DNA of 64,000 nucleotides, from positions 186,001 through 250,000 of the forward strand of contig JAUIMM010002002.1 of the NCBI GenBank assembly GCA_031769625.1, read 5' to 3'. The notes below the pieces were generated by a model, which had not been told where the DNA came from, searched no databases, and was given only the letters and a program-made list of their open reading frames with translations. The stretch is from Taudactylus pleione (Eukaryota; Chordata; Amphibia; Anura; Myobatrachidae). This document shows, piece after piece, positions 25,665 to 38,018 of the stretch; positions within the stretch are counted from its first letter, which is position 1; each line of letters opens with the position of its first letter. The translations under genes were made by a program, and so were the position numbers.

Positions 25665-27362
25665 GGTGAGTTGTGTCAAAATTAAGCACCAAAATCAACT
25701 TCTGTCACCGCAGGAAATCTTTTTTAATTTGTACCAAAAGTTTTAAGCAGAATTTGGGGATTTTTGAAAAAAAAAAATTTGGGCCGATTTTTAAGGTCCC
25801 GGGCTTACGTAAATTTTCATACGGGTAAATATATTTCTGGTGAGTTGTGTGTCAAATTTAAGCACCAAAATCAACTTCTGTCACCACAGCAAATCTTTTT
25901 TAAGTTGTACCAAAAGTTTTAAGCAGAATTTGGGGATTTAAAAAAAAAAAAAATTTTGGCAGATTTTTAAGGTCCAGGGCTTACGTAATTTTTAATACGG
26001 GTAAATATATTTCTGGTGAGTTGTGTCAAAATTAAGCACCAAAATCAACTTCTGTCACCGCAGTAAATCTTTTTTTACGTTGTACCTAAAGTTTTAAGCA
26101 GAATTTGGGGATTTGTGAAAAAAAATATTTTTGGCCGATTTTTAAGGTCCGGGGCTTACGTAATTTTTCATATGGGTAAATATATTTCTGGTGAGTTGTG
26201 TCAAAATTAAGCACCAAAATGAACTTCTGTCACCGCAGCAAATCTTTTTTAAGTTGTACCAAAAGTTTTAAGCAGAATTTGGGGATTTTTAAACAAAAAA
26301 TATTTTGGCCGATTTTTAAAGTCCGGGGCTTACGTAATTTTTCAGATGGGTAAATATATTTCTGGTGAGTTGTGTCAAAATTAAGCACCAAAATCAACTT
26401 TTGTCACCGCAGCAAATCTTTTTTAAGTTGTACCAAAAGTTTTAAGCAGAATTTGGGGATTTTTGAAAAAAAAAAATTTGGGCCGATTTTTAAGGTCCGG
26501 GGCTTACGTATTTTTTCATACGGGTAAATGTATTTCTTGTGAGTTGTGTCAAAATTAAGCACCAAAATCAACTTCTGTCACCGCAGCAAATCTTTTTTAA
26601 GTTGTACCAAAAGTTTTAAGCAGAATTTGGGGATTTTTGAAAAAAAAAAATTTGGCAGATTTTTAAGGTCCGGGGCTTACGTAAATTTTCATATGGGTAA
26701 ATAAACTTCTGGTGAGTGGTGTCGAAATTAAGCACCAAAATCAACTTCTGTCACCACAGCAAATCTTTTTTAAGTTGTACCAAAAGTTTTAAGCAGAATT
26801 TGGGGAACTTTGAAAAAAAAAAATTTTGGCCGATTTTTAAGCTCCGGGGCTTACGTAATTTTTCATACGGGTAAATATATTTCTGGTGAGTTGTGTCAAA
26901 ATTAAGCACCAAAATCAACTTCTGTCACCGCAGCAAATCTTTTTTAAGTTGTACCAAAAGTTTTAAGCAGAATTTGGGGATTTTTGAAATATAAAAATTT
27001 GGGCCGATTTTTAAGGTCCGGGGCTTACGTAAATTTTCATACGGGTAAATATATTTCTGGTGAGTTGTGTCAAAATTAAGCACCAAAACAACTTCTGTCA
27101 CCGCAGCAAATCTTTTTTAAGTTGTACCAAAAGTTTTAAGCAGAATTTGGGGATTTAAAAAAAAAAAAAAAATTTGGCAGATTTTTAAGGTCCAGGGCTT
27201 ACGTAATTTTTAATATGGGTAAATATATTTCTGGTGAGTTGTGTCAAAATTAAGCACCAAAATCAACTTCTGTCACCGCAGCAAATCTTTTTTACATTGT
27301 ACCTAAAGTTTTAAGCAGAATTTGGGGATTTGTGAAAAAAAAAATTTTGGGCCGATTTTTAA

Positions 27363-27714
27363 GGTCCAGGGCTTAGGTAATTTCTCATTTGGGTAAATAT
27401 ATTTCTGGAGAGTTCTGTGTCAAAATTAAGCACCAAAATCAACTTCTGTCACCGCAGTAAATCTTTTTAAGGTGTACCAAAAGTTTTAAGCAGAATTTGG
27501 GAATTTTTGAGAAAAAAAAATTTTGGACGATTTCTAAGGTCCGGGGCTTATGGAATTTCTCATAAGGGTAAATATATTTCTGGGGAGTTCTGTGTCAAAA
27601 TTAAGCACCAAAATCAACTTCTGTCACCGCAGCAAATATTTTTTAAGGTGTACCGAAAGTTTTAAGCAGAATTTGGGAATTTTTGAGGAAAAATTTTTTT
27701 AGCCGATTTTTAAG
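27363..27714 (+). repeat. Type II monomer cluster 11 (two units)
   Basis: Copy of cluster 8 at an offset of 6,638, but with the GGGGCTTATGG state of cluster 3. Confidence 0.8.
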
Positions 27715-28763
27715 GTCCAGGGCTTACGTAGTTTTTCATACGGGTAAATTTATTTCTGGTGAGTTGTGTCAAAATTAAGCACCAAAATCAACTTCTGTCA
27801 CTGCAGCAAATCTTTTTAAGTTGTACCAAAAGTTTTAAGCAGAATTTGGGGATTTTTGAAAAAAAACAATTTTTGGCCGATTTTTAAGGTCCGGGGCTTA
27901 CGTAATTTTTCATACGGGTAAATATATTTCTGGTGAGTTGAGTCAAAATTAAGCACCAAAATCAACTTCTGTCACCGCAGCAAATCTTTTTTAAGTTGTA
28001 CCAAAAGTTTTAAGCAGAATTTGGGGATTTTTTTAAAAAAAAAAATTTGGGCAGATTTTTAAGGTGCGTGGCTTACGTAAATTTTCATACGGGTAAATAT
28101 ATTTCTGGTGAGTTGTGTCAAAATTAAGTACCAAAATCAACTTCTGTCACCGCAGCAAATCTTTTTTAATTTGTACCAAAAGTTTTAAGCAGAATTTGGG
28201 GATTTTTGAAAAAAAAAAAAATTGGGGCCGATTTTTAAGGTCCTGAGCTTACGTAAATTTTCATACGGGTAAATATATTTCTGGTGAGTTGTGTCAAAAT
28301 TAAGAACCAAAATCAACTTCTGTCACCGCAGCAAATCTTTTTTAAGTTGTACCAAAAGTTTTAAGCAGAATTTGGGGATTTTTGAAAAAAAAAAATTTTG
28401 GCCGATTTTTAAAGTCCGGGGCTTACGTAATTTTTCAGATGGGTAAATATATTTCTGGTGAGTTCTGTGTCAAAATTAAGCACCTAAATCAACTTCTGTC
28501 ACCGCAGCAAATCTTTTTTAAGTTGTACCAAAAGTTTTAAGCAGAATTTGGGGATTTTTCGAAAAAAAAAAAATTTGGGCCGATTTTTAAGGTCCGGGGC
28601 TTACGTAAATTTTCATATGGGTAAATATATTTCTGGTGAGTTGTGTCAAAATTAAGCACCAAAATCAACTTCTGTAACCGCAGCAAATCTTTTTAAAGTT
28701 GTACTAAAAGTTTTAAGCAGAATTTGGGGATTTAAAAAAAAAAAAATTGGGGCCGATTTTTAA

Positions 28764-29200
28764 GGTCCGGTGCTTAGGGAATTTCTCATATGGGTAAATA
28801 TTTTTCTGGAGAGTTCTGTGTCAAAATTAAGCACCAAAATCAATTTCTGTCACCGCAGCAAATCTTTTTTAAGGTGTACCGAAAGTTTTAAGTAGAATTT
28901 GGGAATTTTTGAGAAAAACATTTTTAGACTGATTTTTAAGGTCCCTGGGCTTACGGAATTTCTCATACAGGTAAATATATTTCTGGAGAGTTCTGTGTTA
29001 AAATTAAGCACCAAAATCAACTTCTGTCACCGCAGCAAATCTTTTTTAAGGTGTACCGAAAGCTTTAAGCAGAATTTGGGAATTTTTGAAATAAAATTAT
29101 TTTTGGCCAATTTTTAAGGTCCGGTGCTTAGGTAATTTCTCATACGGGTAAATATATTTCTGGGGAGTTCTGTGTCAAAATTAAGCACCAAAATCAACTT
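28764..29200 (+). repeat. Type II monomer cluster 12
   Basis: Copy of cluster 9 at an offset of 6,638. CATATGGG replaces CATACGGG at 28,788. Confidence 0.8.
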
Positions 29201-31386
29201 CTGTTACCGCAGCAAATCTTTTTTAAGTTGTACCAAAAGTTTTAAGCAGAATTTGGGGATTTTTGAAAAAAAAAAATTTTGGCCAATTTTTAAGGTCCGG
29301 GGCTTACGTAATTTTTCATATGGGTAAATATATTTCTGGTGAGTTGTGTGTCAAAATTAAGCACCAAAATCAACTTCTGTCACCACAGCAAATCTTTTTT
29401 AAGTTGTACCAAAAGTATTAAGCAGAATTTGGGGATTTTTTTTTACAAAAAATTTTGGCAAATTTTTAAGGTCCAGGGCTTACGTAATTTTTAATACGGG
29501 TAAATATATTTCTGGTGAGTTGTGTCAAAATTAAGCACCAAAATCAACTTCTGTCACCGCAGTAAATCTTTTTTACGTTGTACCTAAAGTTTTAAGCAGA
29601 ATTTGGGGATTTTTGAAAAATAAAAATTTGGGCCGATTTTTAAGGTCCGGGGCTTACGTAAATTTTCATATGGGTAAATATATTTCTGGTGAGTTGTGTC
29701 AAAATTAAGCACCAAAATCTACTTCTGTCACCGCAGCAAATCTTTTTTAATTTGTAACAAAGGTTTTAAGCAGAATTTGGGGATTTTTGAAAAAAAAAAA
29801 TTGGGCAGATTTTTAAGGTCCTGGGCTTACGTAAATTTTCATATGGGTAAATATATTTCTGGTGAGTTGTGTCAAAATTAAGCACCAAAATCAACTTCTG
29901 TCACCGCAGCAAATCTTTTTTAATTTGTACCAAAAGTTTTAAGCAGAATTTGGGGATTTTTGAAAAAAAAAATTTGGTCCGATTTTTAAGGTCCTGGGCT
30001 TACGTAAATTTTCATATGGGTAAATATATTTCTGGTGAGTTGTGTCAAAATTAAGCACCAAAATCAACTTCTGTCACCGTAGCAAATCTTTTATAAGTTG
30101 TACCAAAAGTTTTAAGCAGAATTTGGGGATTTTTGAAAAAAATAAATTTTCCCTTATTTTTAAGGTCCGGGGCTTACAGAATTTTTCATACGGGTAAATA
30201 TATTTCTGGTGAGTTGTGTCAAAATTAAGCACCAAAATCAACTTCTGTCACCGCAGCAAATCTTTTTAAGTTGTACCAAAATTTTAAGCAGAATTTGAGG
30301 ATTTTTGAAAAAAAAAACAATTTTTGGCCGATTTTTAAGGTCCGGGGCTTACGTAATTTTTATATGGGTAAATATATTTCTGGTTAGTTGTGTCAAAATT
30401 AAGCACCAAAATCAACTTCTGTTACCGCAGCAAATCTTTTTTAAGTTGTACCAAAAGTTTTAAGCAGAATTTGGGGATTTTTGAAAAAAAACAATTTTGG
30501 CCAATTTTTAAGGTCCGGGGCTTACGTAATTTTTCATATGGGTAAATATATTTCTGGTGAGTTGTGTGTCAAATTTAAGCACCAAAATCAACTTCTGTCA
30601 CCACAGCAAGTCTTTTTTAAGTTGTACCAAAAGTTTTAAGCAGAATTTGGGGATTTAAAAAAAAAAAAAATTTGGGCAGATTTTTAAGGTCCAGGGCTTA
30701 CGTAATTTTTAGTACGGGTAAATATATTTCTGGTGAGTTGTGTCAAAATTAAGCACCAAAATCAACTTCTGTCACCGCAGTAAATCTTTTTTACGTTGTA
30801 CCTAAAGTTTTAAGCAGAATTTGGGGATTTGTGAAAAAAAATATTTTTGGCCAATTTTTAAGGTCCGGGGCTTACGTAATTTTTCATATGGGTAAATATA
30901 TTTCTGGTGAGTTGTGTCAAAATTAAGCACCAAAATGAACTTCTGTCACCGCAGCAAATCTGTTTTAAGTTGAACCAAAAGTTTAAAGCAGAATTTGGGG
31001 ATTTTTAAACAAAAAAAATTTTGGCCGATTTTTAAAGTCCGGGGCTTACGTAATTTTTCAGATGGGTAAATATATTTCTGGTGAGTTCTGTGTCAAAATT
31101 AAGCACCAAAATCAACTTCTGTCACCGCAGCAAATCTTTTTTAAGTTGTACCAAAAGTTTTAAGCAGAATTTGGGGATTTTTGAAAAAAAAAAATTTGGG
31201 CCGATTTTTAAGGTCCGGGGCTTACGTAAATTTTCATACGGGTAAATATATTTCTGGTGAGTTGTGTCAAAATTAAGCACCAAAATCAACTTCTGTAACC
31301 GCAGCAAATCTTTTTAAAGTTGTACCAAAAGTTTTAAGCAGAATTTGGGGATTTTTGAAAAAAAAAAAATTTTCCCTTATTTTTAA

Positions 31387-31960
31387 GGTCCGGTGCTTAG
31401 GGAATTTCTCATACGGGTAAATATATTTCTGGAGAGTTCTGTGTCAAAATTAAGCACCAAAATCAATTTCTGTCACCGCAGCAAATCTTTTTTAAGGTCT
31501 ACCGAAAGTTTTAAGTAGAATTTGGGAATTTTTGAGAAAAACATTTTTAGACTGATTTTTAAGGTCCCTGGGCTTACGGAATTTCTCATACAGGTAAATA
31601 TATTTCTGGAGAGTTCTGTGTTAAAATTAAGCACCAAAATCAACTTCTGTCACCGCAGCAAATCTTTTTTAAGGTGTACCGAAAGCTTTAAGCAGAATTT
31701 GGGAATTTTTGAAATAAAATTATTTTTGGCCAATTTTTAAGGTCCGGTGCTTAGGTAATTTCTCATATGGGTAAATATATTTCTGGAGAGTTCTGTGTCA
31801 AAATTAAGCACCAAAATCAACTTCTGTCACCGCAGCAAATCTTTTTTAAGTTGTACCAAAAGTTTTAAGCAGAATTTGGGGATTTTTGAAAAAAAAAAAT
31901 TTTGGCCGATTTTTAAAGTCCGGGGCTTACGTAATTTCTCATACGGGTAAATATATTTCT
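31387..31960 (+). repeat. Type II monomer cluster 13 (truncated)
   Basis: Copy of cluster 10. It is cut at about 31,960, where the usual next three monomers, including the short one, are absent. Confidence 0.8.
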
Positions 31961-34900
31961 GGTGAGTTGTGTGTCAAATTTAAGCACCAAAATCAACTTC
32001 TGTCACCACAGCAAATCTTTTTTAAGTTGTACCAAAAGTTTTAAGCAGAATTTGGGGATTTAAAAAAAAAAAAAATTTTGGCAGATTTTTAAGGTCCAGG
32101 GCTTACGTAATTTTTAATACGGGTAAATATATTTCTGGTGAGTTGTGTCAAAATTAAGCACCAAAATCAACTTCTGTCACCGCAGTAAATCTTTTTTTAC
32201 GTTGTACCTAAAGTTTTAATCAGAATTTGGGGATTTGTGAAAAAAAATATTTTTGGCCGATTTTTAAGGTCCGGGGACTACGTAATTTTTCATATGGGTA
32301 AATATATTTCTGGTGAGTTGTGTCAAAATTAAGCACCAAAATGAACTTCTGTCACCGCAGCAAATCTTTTTTAAGTTGTACCAAAAGTTTTAAGCAGAAT
32401 TTGGGGATTTTTAAACAAAAAATATTTTGGCCGATTTTTAAAGTCCGGGGCTTACGTAATTTTTCAGATGGGTAAATATATTTCTGGTGAGTTGTGTCAA
32501 AATTAAGCACCAAAATCAACTTTTGTCACCGCAGCAAATCTTTTTTAAGTTGTACCAAAAGTTTTAAGCAGAATTTGGGGATTTTTGAAAAAAAAAAATT
32601 TGGGCCGATTTTTAAGGTCCGGGGCTTACGTATTTTTTCATACGGGTAAATGTATTTCTTGTGAGTTGTGTCAAAATTAAGCACCAAAATCAACTTCTGT
32701 CACCGCAGCAAATCTTTTTTAAGTTGTACCAAAAGTTTTAAGCAGAATTTGGGGATTTTTGAAAAAAAAAAATTTGGCAGATTTTTAAGGTCCGGGGCTT
32801 ACGTAAATTTTCATATGGGTAAATAAACTTCTGGTGAGTGGTGTCGAAATTAAGCACCAAAATCAACTTCTGTCACCACAGCAAATCTTTTTTAAGTTGT
32901 ACCAAAAGTTTTAAGCAGAATTTGGGGAACTTTGAAAAAAAAAATTTTGGCCGATTTTTAAGCTCCGGGGCTTACGTAATTTTTCATACGGGTAAATATA
33001 TTTCTGGTGAGTTGTGTCAAAATTAAGCACCAAAATCAACTTCTGTCACCGCAGCAAATCTTTTTTAAGTTGTACCAAAAGTTTTAAGCAGAATTTGGGG
33101 ATTTTTGAAAAAAAAAAATTTTGGCCGATTTTTAAGGTCCGGGGCTTACGTAAATTTTCATACGGGTAAATGTATTTCTGGTGAGTTGTGTCAAAATCAA
33201 GCACCAAAATCAACTTCTGTCACCGCAGCAAATCTTTTTTAAGTTGTAGCAAAAGTTTTAAGCAGAATTTGGGGATTTTTGAAAAAAAAAAAATTTGGGC
33301 CGATTTTTAAGGTCCGGGGCTTACGTAAATTTTCATATGGGTAAATAAATTTCTGGTGAGTGATGTCGAAATTAAGCACCAAAATCAACTTTTGTCACCG
33401 CAGCAAATCTTTTTTAAGTTGTACCAAAAGTTTTAAGCTGAATTTGGGGATTTTTAAAAAAAAAAAATTTGGGCCGATTTTTAAGGTCCGGGGCTTACGT
33501 ATTTTTTCATACGGGTAAATGTATTTCTTGTGAGTTGTGTCAAAATTAAGCACCAAAATCAACTTCTGTCACCGCAGCAAATCTTTTTTAAGTTGTACCA
33601 AAAGTTTTAAGCAGAATTTGGGGATTTTTGAAAAAAAAAAATTTGGGCCGATTTTTATGGTCCGGGGCTTACGTAAATTTTCATATGGGTAAATAAACTT
33701 CTGGTGAGTGGTGTCGAAATTAAGCACCAAAATCAACTTCTGTCACCACAGCAAATCTTTTTTAAGTTGTACCAAAAGTTTTAAGCAGAATTTGGGGATT
33801 TTTGAAAAAAAAAATTTTGGCCAGATTTTTAAGGTCCGGGGCTTACGTAAATTTTCATATGGGTAAATATATTTATGGTGAGTTGTGTCAAAATTAAGCA
33901 CCAAAATCAACTTCTGTCACCGCAGCAAATCTTTTTTAAGTTGTACCAAAAGTTTTAAGCAGAATTTGGGGATTTTTGAAAAAAAAAAATTTGGCCCGAT
34001 TTTTAAGGTCCGGGGCTTACGTAAATTTTCATACGGGTAAATGTATTTCTGGTGAGTTTTGTCAAAATTAAGCACCAAAATCAACTTCTGTCACCGCAGC
34101 AAATCTTTTTTTAAGTTGTACCAAAAGTTTTAAGCAGAATTTGGGGATTTTTGAAATATAAAAATTTGGGCCGATTTTTAAGGTCCGGGGCTTACGTAAA
34201 TTTTCATATGGGTAAATAAATTTCTGGTGAGTGGTGTCGAAATTAAGCACCAAAATCAACTTCTGTCACCACAGCAAATCTATTTTAAGTTGTACCAAAA
34301 GTTTTAAGCAGAATTTGGGGATTTTTGAAAAAAAAAATTTGGCCCGATTTTTAAGGTCCGGGGCTTACGTAAATTTTCATACGGGTAAATGTATTTCTGG
34401 TGAGTTGTGTCAAAATTAAGCACCAAAATCAACTTCTGTCACCGCAGCAAATCTTTTTTAAGTTGTACCAAAAGTTTTAAGCAGAATTTGGGGAACTTTG
34501 AAAAGAAAAAATTTTGGCCGATTTTTAAGCTCCGGGGCTTACGTAAATTTTCATACGGGTAAATGTATTTCTGGTGAGTTTTGTCAAAATTAAGCACCAA
34601 AATCAACTTCTGTCACCGCAGCAAATCTTTTTTAAGTTGTACCAAAAGTTTTAAGCAGAATTTGGGGATTTTTGAAATATAAAAATTTGGGCCGATTTTT
34701 AAGGTCCGGGGCTTACGTAAATTTTCAAATGGGTAAATGTATTTCTGGTGAGTTGTGTCAAAATTAAGCACCAAAATCAACTTCTGTCACCGCAGCAAAT
34801 CTTTTTTAAGTTGTACCAAAAGTTTTAAGCAGAATTTGGGGATTTTTGAAAAAAAAAAAATTTTGGCCGATTTTTAAGGGCCGGGGCTTACGCAAATTTT

Positions 34901-36098
34901 CATACGGGTAAATGTATTTCTGGTGAGTTGTGTCAAAATCAAGCACCAAAATCAACTTCTGTCACCGCAGCAAATCTTTTTTAAGTTGTACCAAAAGTTT
35001 TAAGCAGAATTTGGGGATTTTTGAAAAAAAAAAATTTGGGCCGATTTTTAAGGTCCGGGGCTTACGTAAATTTTCATATGGGTAAATAAATTTCTGGTGA
35101 GTGGTGTCGAAATTAAGCACCAAAATCAACTTCTGTCACCACAGCAAATCTTTTTTAAGTTGTACCAAAAGTTTTAAGCAGAATTTGGGGAACTTTGAAA
35201 AGAAAAAATTTTGGCCGATTTTTAAGCTCCGGGGCTTACGTAAATTTTCATACGGGTAAATGTATTTCTGGTGAGTTTTGTCAAAATTAAGCACCAAAAT
35301 CAACTTCTGTCACCGCAGCAAATCTTTTTTAAGTTGTACCAAAAGTTTTAAGCAGAATTTGGGTTTTTTGAAATATAAAAATTTGGGCCGATTTTTAAGG
35401 TCCGGGGCTTACGTAAATTTTCAAATGGGTAAATGTATTTCTGGTGAGTTGTGTCAAAATTAAGCACCAAAATCAACTTCTGTCACCGCAGCAAATCTTT
35501 TTTAAGTTGTACCAAAAGTTTTAAGCAGAATTTGGGGATTTTTGAAAAAAAAAAAAAATTTTGGCCGATTTTTAAGGGCCGGGGCTTACGTAAATTTTCA
35601 TACGGGTAAATGTATTTCTGGTGAGTTGTGTCAAAATCAAGCACCAAAATCAACTTCTGTCACCGCAGCAAATCTTTTTTAAGTTGTACCAAAAGTTTTA
35701 AGCAGAATTTGGGGATTTTTGAAAAAAAAAAATTTGGGCCGATTTTTAAGGTCCGGGGCTTACGTAAATTTTCATATGGGTAAATAAATTTCTGGTGAGT
35801 GGTGTCGAAATTAAGCACCAAAATCAACTTCTGTCACCGCAGCAAATCTTTTTTAAGTTGTACCAAAAGTTTTAAGCAGAATTTGGGGATTTTTGAAAAA
35901 AAAAATTTTGGCCCGATTTTTAAGGTCCGGGGCTTACGTAAATTTTCATACGGGTAAATGTATTTCTGGTGAGTGGTGTCGAAATTAAGCACCAAAATCA
36001 ACTTTTGTCACCGCAGCAAATCTTTTTTAAGTTGTACCAAAAGTTTTAAGCTGAATTGGGGGATTTAAAAAAAAAAAAAAATTTGGGCCGATTTTTAA

Positions 36099-36630
36099 GG
36101 TCCGGTGTTTAGGGAATTTCTCATACGGGTAAATATATTTCTGGAGAGTTCTGTGTCAAAATTAAGCACCAAAATCAATTTCTGTCACCGCAGCAAATCT
36201 TTTTTAAGGTCTACCGAAAGTTTTAAGTAGAATTTGGGAATTTTTGAGAAAAACAATTTTAGACTGATTTTTAAGGTCCCTGGGCTTACGGAATTTCTCA
36301 TACAGGTAAATATATTTCTGGAGAGTTCTGTGTTAAAATTAAGCACCAAAATCAACTTCTGACACCGCAGCAAATCTTTTTTAAGGTGTACCGAAAGCTT
36401 TAAGCAGAATTTGGGAATTTTTGAAATAAAATTATTTTTGGCCAATTTTTAAGGTCCGTTGCTTAGGTAATTTCTCATATGGGTAAATATATTTCTGGGG
36501 AGTTCTGTGTCAAAATTAAGCACCAAAAAAAACTTCTGTCACCGCAGCAAATCTTTTTTAAGGTGTACCGAAAGTTTTAAGCAGAATTTAGGAATTTTTG
36601 AGTGAAAAAATTTTTGGCCGATTTTTAAGG
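36099..36630 (+). repeat. Type II monomer cluster 14 (GACACCGC form)
   Basis: Copy of cluster 6 at an offset of 19,034. The short monomer follows at 36,673. Confidence 0.82.
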
Positions 36631-36672
36631 TCCAGGGCTTACGTAATTTTTCATATGGGTAAATTTATTTCT

Positions 36673-36840
36673 GGTGAGTTGTGTCAAAATTAAGCACCAA
36701 AATCAACTTCTGTCACTGCAGCAAATCTTTTTAAGTTGTACCAAAAGTTTTAAGCAGAATTTGGGGATTTTTGAAAAAAAATAATTTGATTTTTAAGGTC
36801 CTGGGCTTACATAAATTTTCATACGGGTAAATATATTTCT
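36673..36840 (+). repeat. Short 168-bp deletion monomer 7
   Basis: Same linked states. It follows cluster 14 and is followed by the CCCGGG monomer that the 17.8-kb copy lost. Confidence 0.9.
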
Positions 36841-38018
36841 GGTGAGTTGTGTCAAAATTAAGCACCAAAATCAACTTCTGTCACCGCAGGAAATCTTTTT
36901 TAATTTGTACCAAAAGTTTTAAGCAGAATTTGGGGATTTTTGAAAAAAAAAAATTTGGGCCGATTTTTAAGGTCCCGGGCTTACGTAAATTTTCATACGG
37001 GTAAATATATTTCTGGTGAGTTGTGTCAAAATTAAGCACCAAAATCAACTTCTGTCACCGCAGCAAATCTTTTTTAAGTTGTACCAAAAGTTTTAAGCAG
37101 AATTTGGGGATTTTTGAAAAAAAAAAATTTTGGCCGATTTTTAAGGTCCGGGGCTTACGTAAATTTTCATACGGGTAAATATATTTCTGGTGAGTTGTGT
37201 CAAAATTAAGCACCAAAATCAACTTCTGTCACCGCAGCAAATCTTTTTTAAGTTGTACCAAAAGTTTTAAGCAGAATTTGGGGATTTTTTTTAAAAAAAA
37301 ATGTTGGCAGATTTTTAAGGTCCAGGGCTTACGTAATTTTTAATACGGGTAAATATATTTCTGGTGAGTTGTGTCAAAATTCAGCACCAAAATCAACTTC
37401 TGTCACCGCAGTAAATCTTTTTTTACGTTGTACCTAAAGTTTTAAGCAGAATTTGGGGATTTGTGAAAAAAAATATTTTTGGCCGATTTTTAAGGTCCGG
37501 GGCTTACGTAATTTTTCATATGGGTAAATATATTTCTGGTGAGTTGTGTCAAAATTAAGCACCAAAATGAACTTCTGTCACCGCAGCAAATTTTTTTTAA
37601 GTTGTACCAAAAGTTTTAAGCAGAATTTGGGGATTTTTAAACAAAAAAAATTTTGGCCGATTTTAAAAGTCCGGGGCTTACGTAATTTTTCAGATGGGTA
37701 AATATATTTCTGGTGAGTTCTGTGTCAAAATTAAGCACCAAAATCAATTCTGTCACCGCAGCAAATCTTTTTTAAGTTGTACCAAAAGTTTTAAGCAGAA
37801 TTTGGGGATTTTTGAAAAAAAAAAATTTGGGCCGATTTTTAAGGTCCGGGGCTTACGTAAATTTTCATACGGGTAAATATATTTCTGGTGAGTTGTGTCA
37901 AAATTAAGCACCAAAATCAACTTCTGTAACCGCAGCAAATCTTTTTAAAGTTGTACCAAAAGTTTTAAGCAGAATTTGGGGATTTTTGAAAAAAAAAAAA
38001 TTTTCCCTTATTTTTAAG

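Larger units (their letters stand above)
18341..26950 (+). repeat. Long satellite block A' (copy of 5.93-14.04 kb with extra leading monomers)
   Basis: The first two or three monomers (18,341-18,670, with GAAATATAAAAATTTGGG, TTCAAATGGG and AAGCTCTGGGG) match 41,041-41,370 rather than block A. From there on the order follows block A at an offset of about 12,740 bp. It holds type II clusters at 19.33, 20.73, 22.13 and 24.75 kb and short monomers at 19,906 and 25,497. Confidence 0.87.
26951..31960 (+). repeat. Satellite block A'' (~5 kb), copy of 20,313-25,322
   Basis: Offset 6,638 bp is exact at 20,451/27,089, 22,261/28,899, 23,058/29,696 and 23,231/29,869, and 6,639 at 24,883/31,522. The rare AAGCACCAAAACAAC deletion (20,440/27,078) and TTAAGAACCAAAAT (21,661/28,299) are shared. 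It starts in a hybrid monomer near 26,990 and ends at about 31,960, where three monomers are skipped relative to the source. Confidence 0.88.
31961..37540 (+). repeat. Satellite block: copy of 25,845-26,880, then of block B
   Basis: 31,961-32,995 follows 25,845-26,880 and shares the rare AAAATTTGGCAGATTTTTAAGG state with CCGGGG at 26,650/32,770. From about 33.0 kb it follows 13.97-18.34 kb. Private changes include TTTAATCAGAATTTGG at 32,216 and CCGGGGACTACG at 32,271. It ends at 37,569, where AAAATGAAC replaces AAAATCAAC. Confidence 0.84.
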
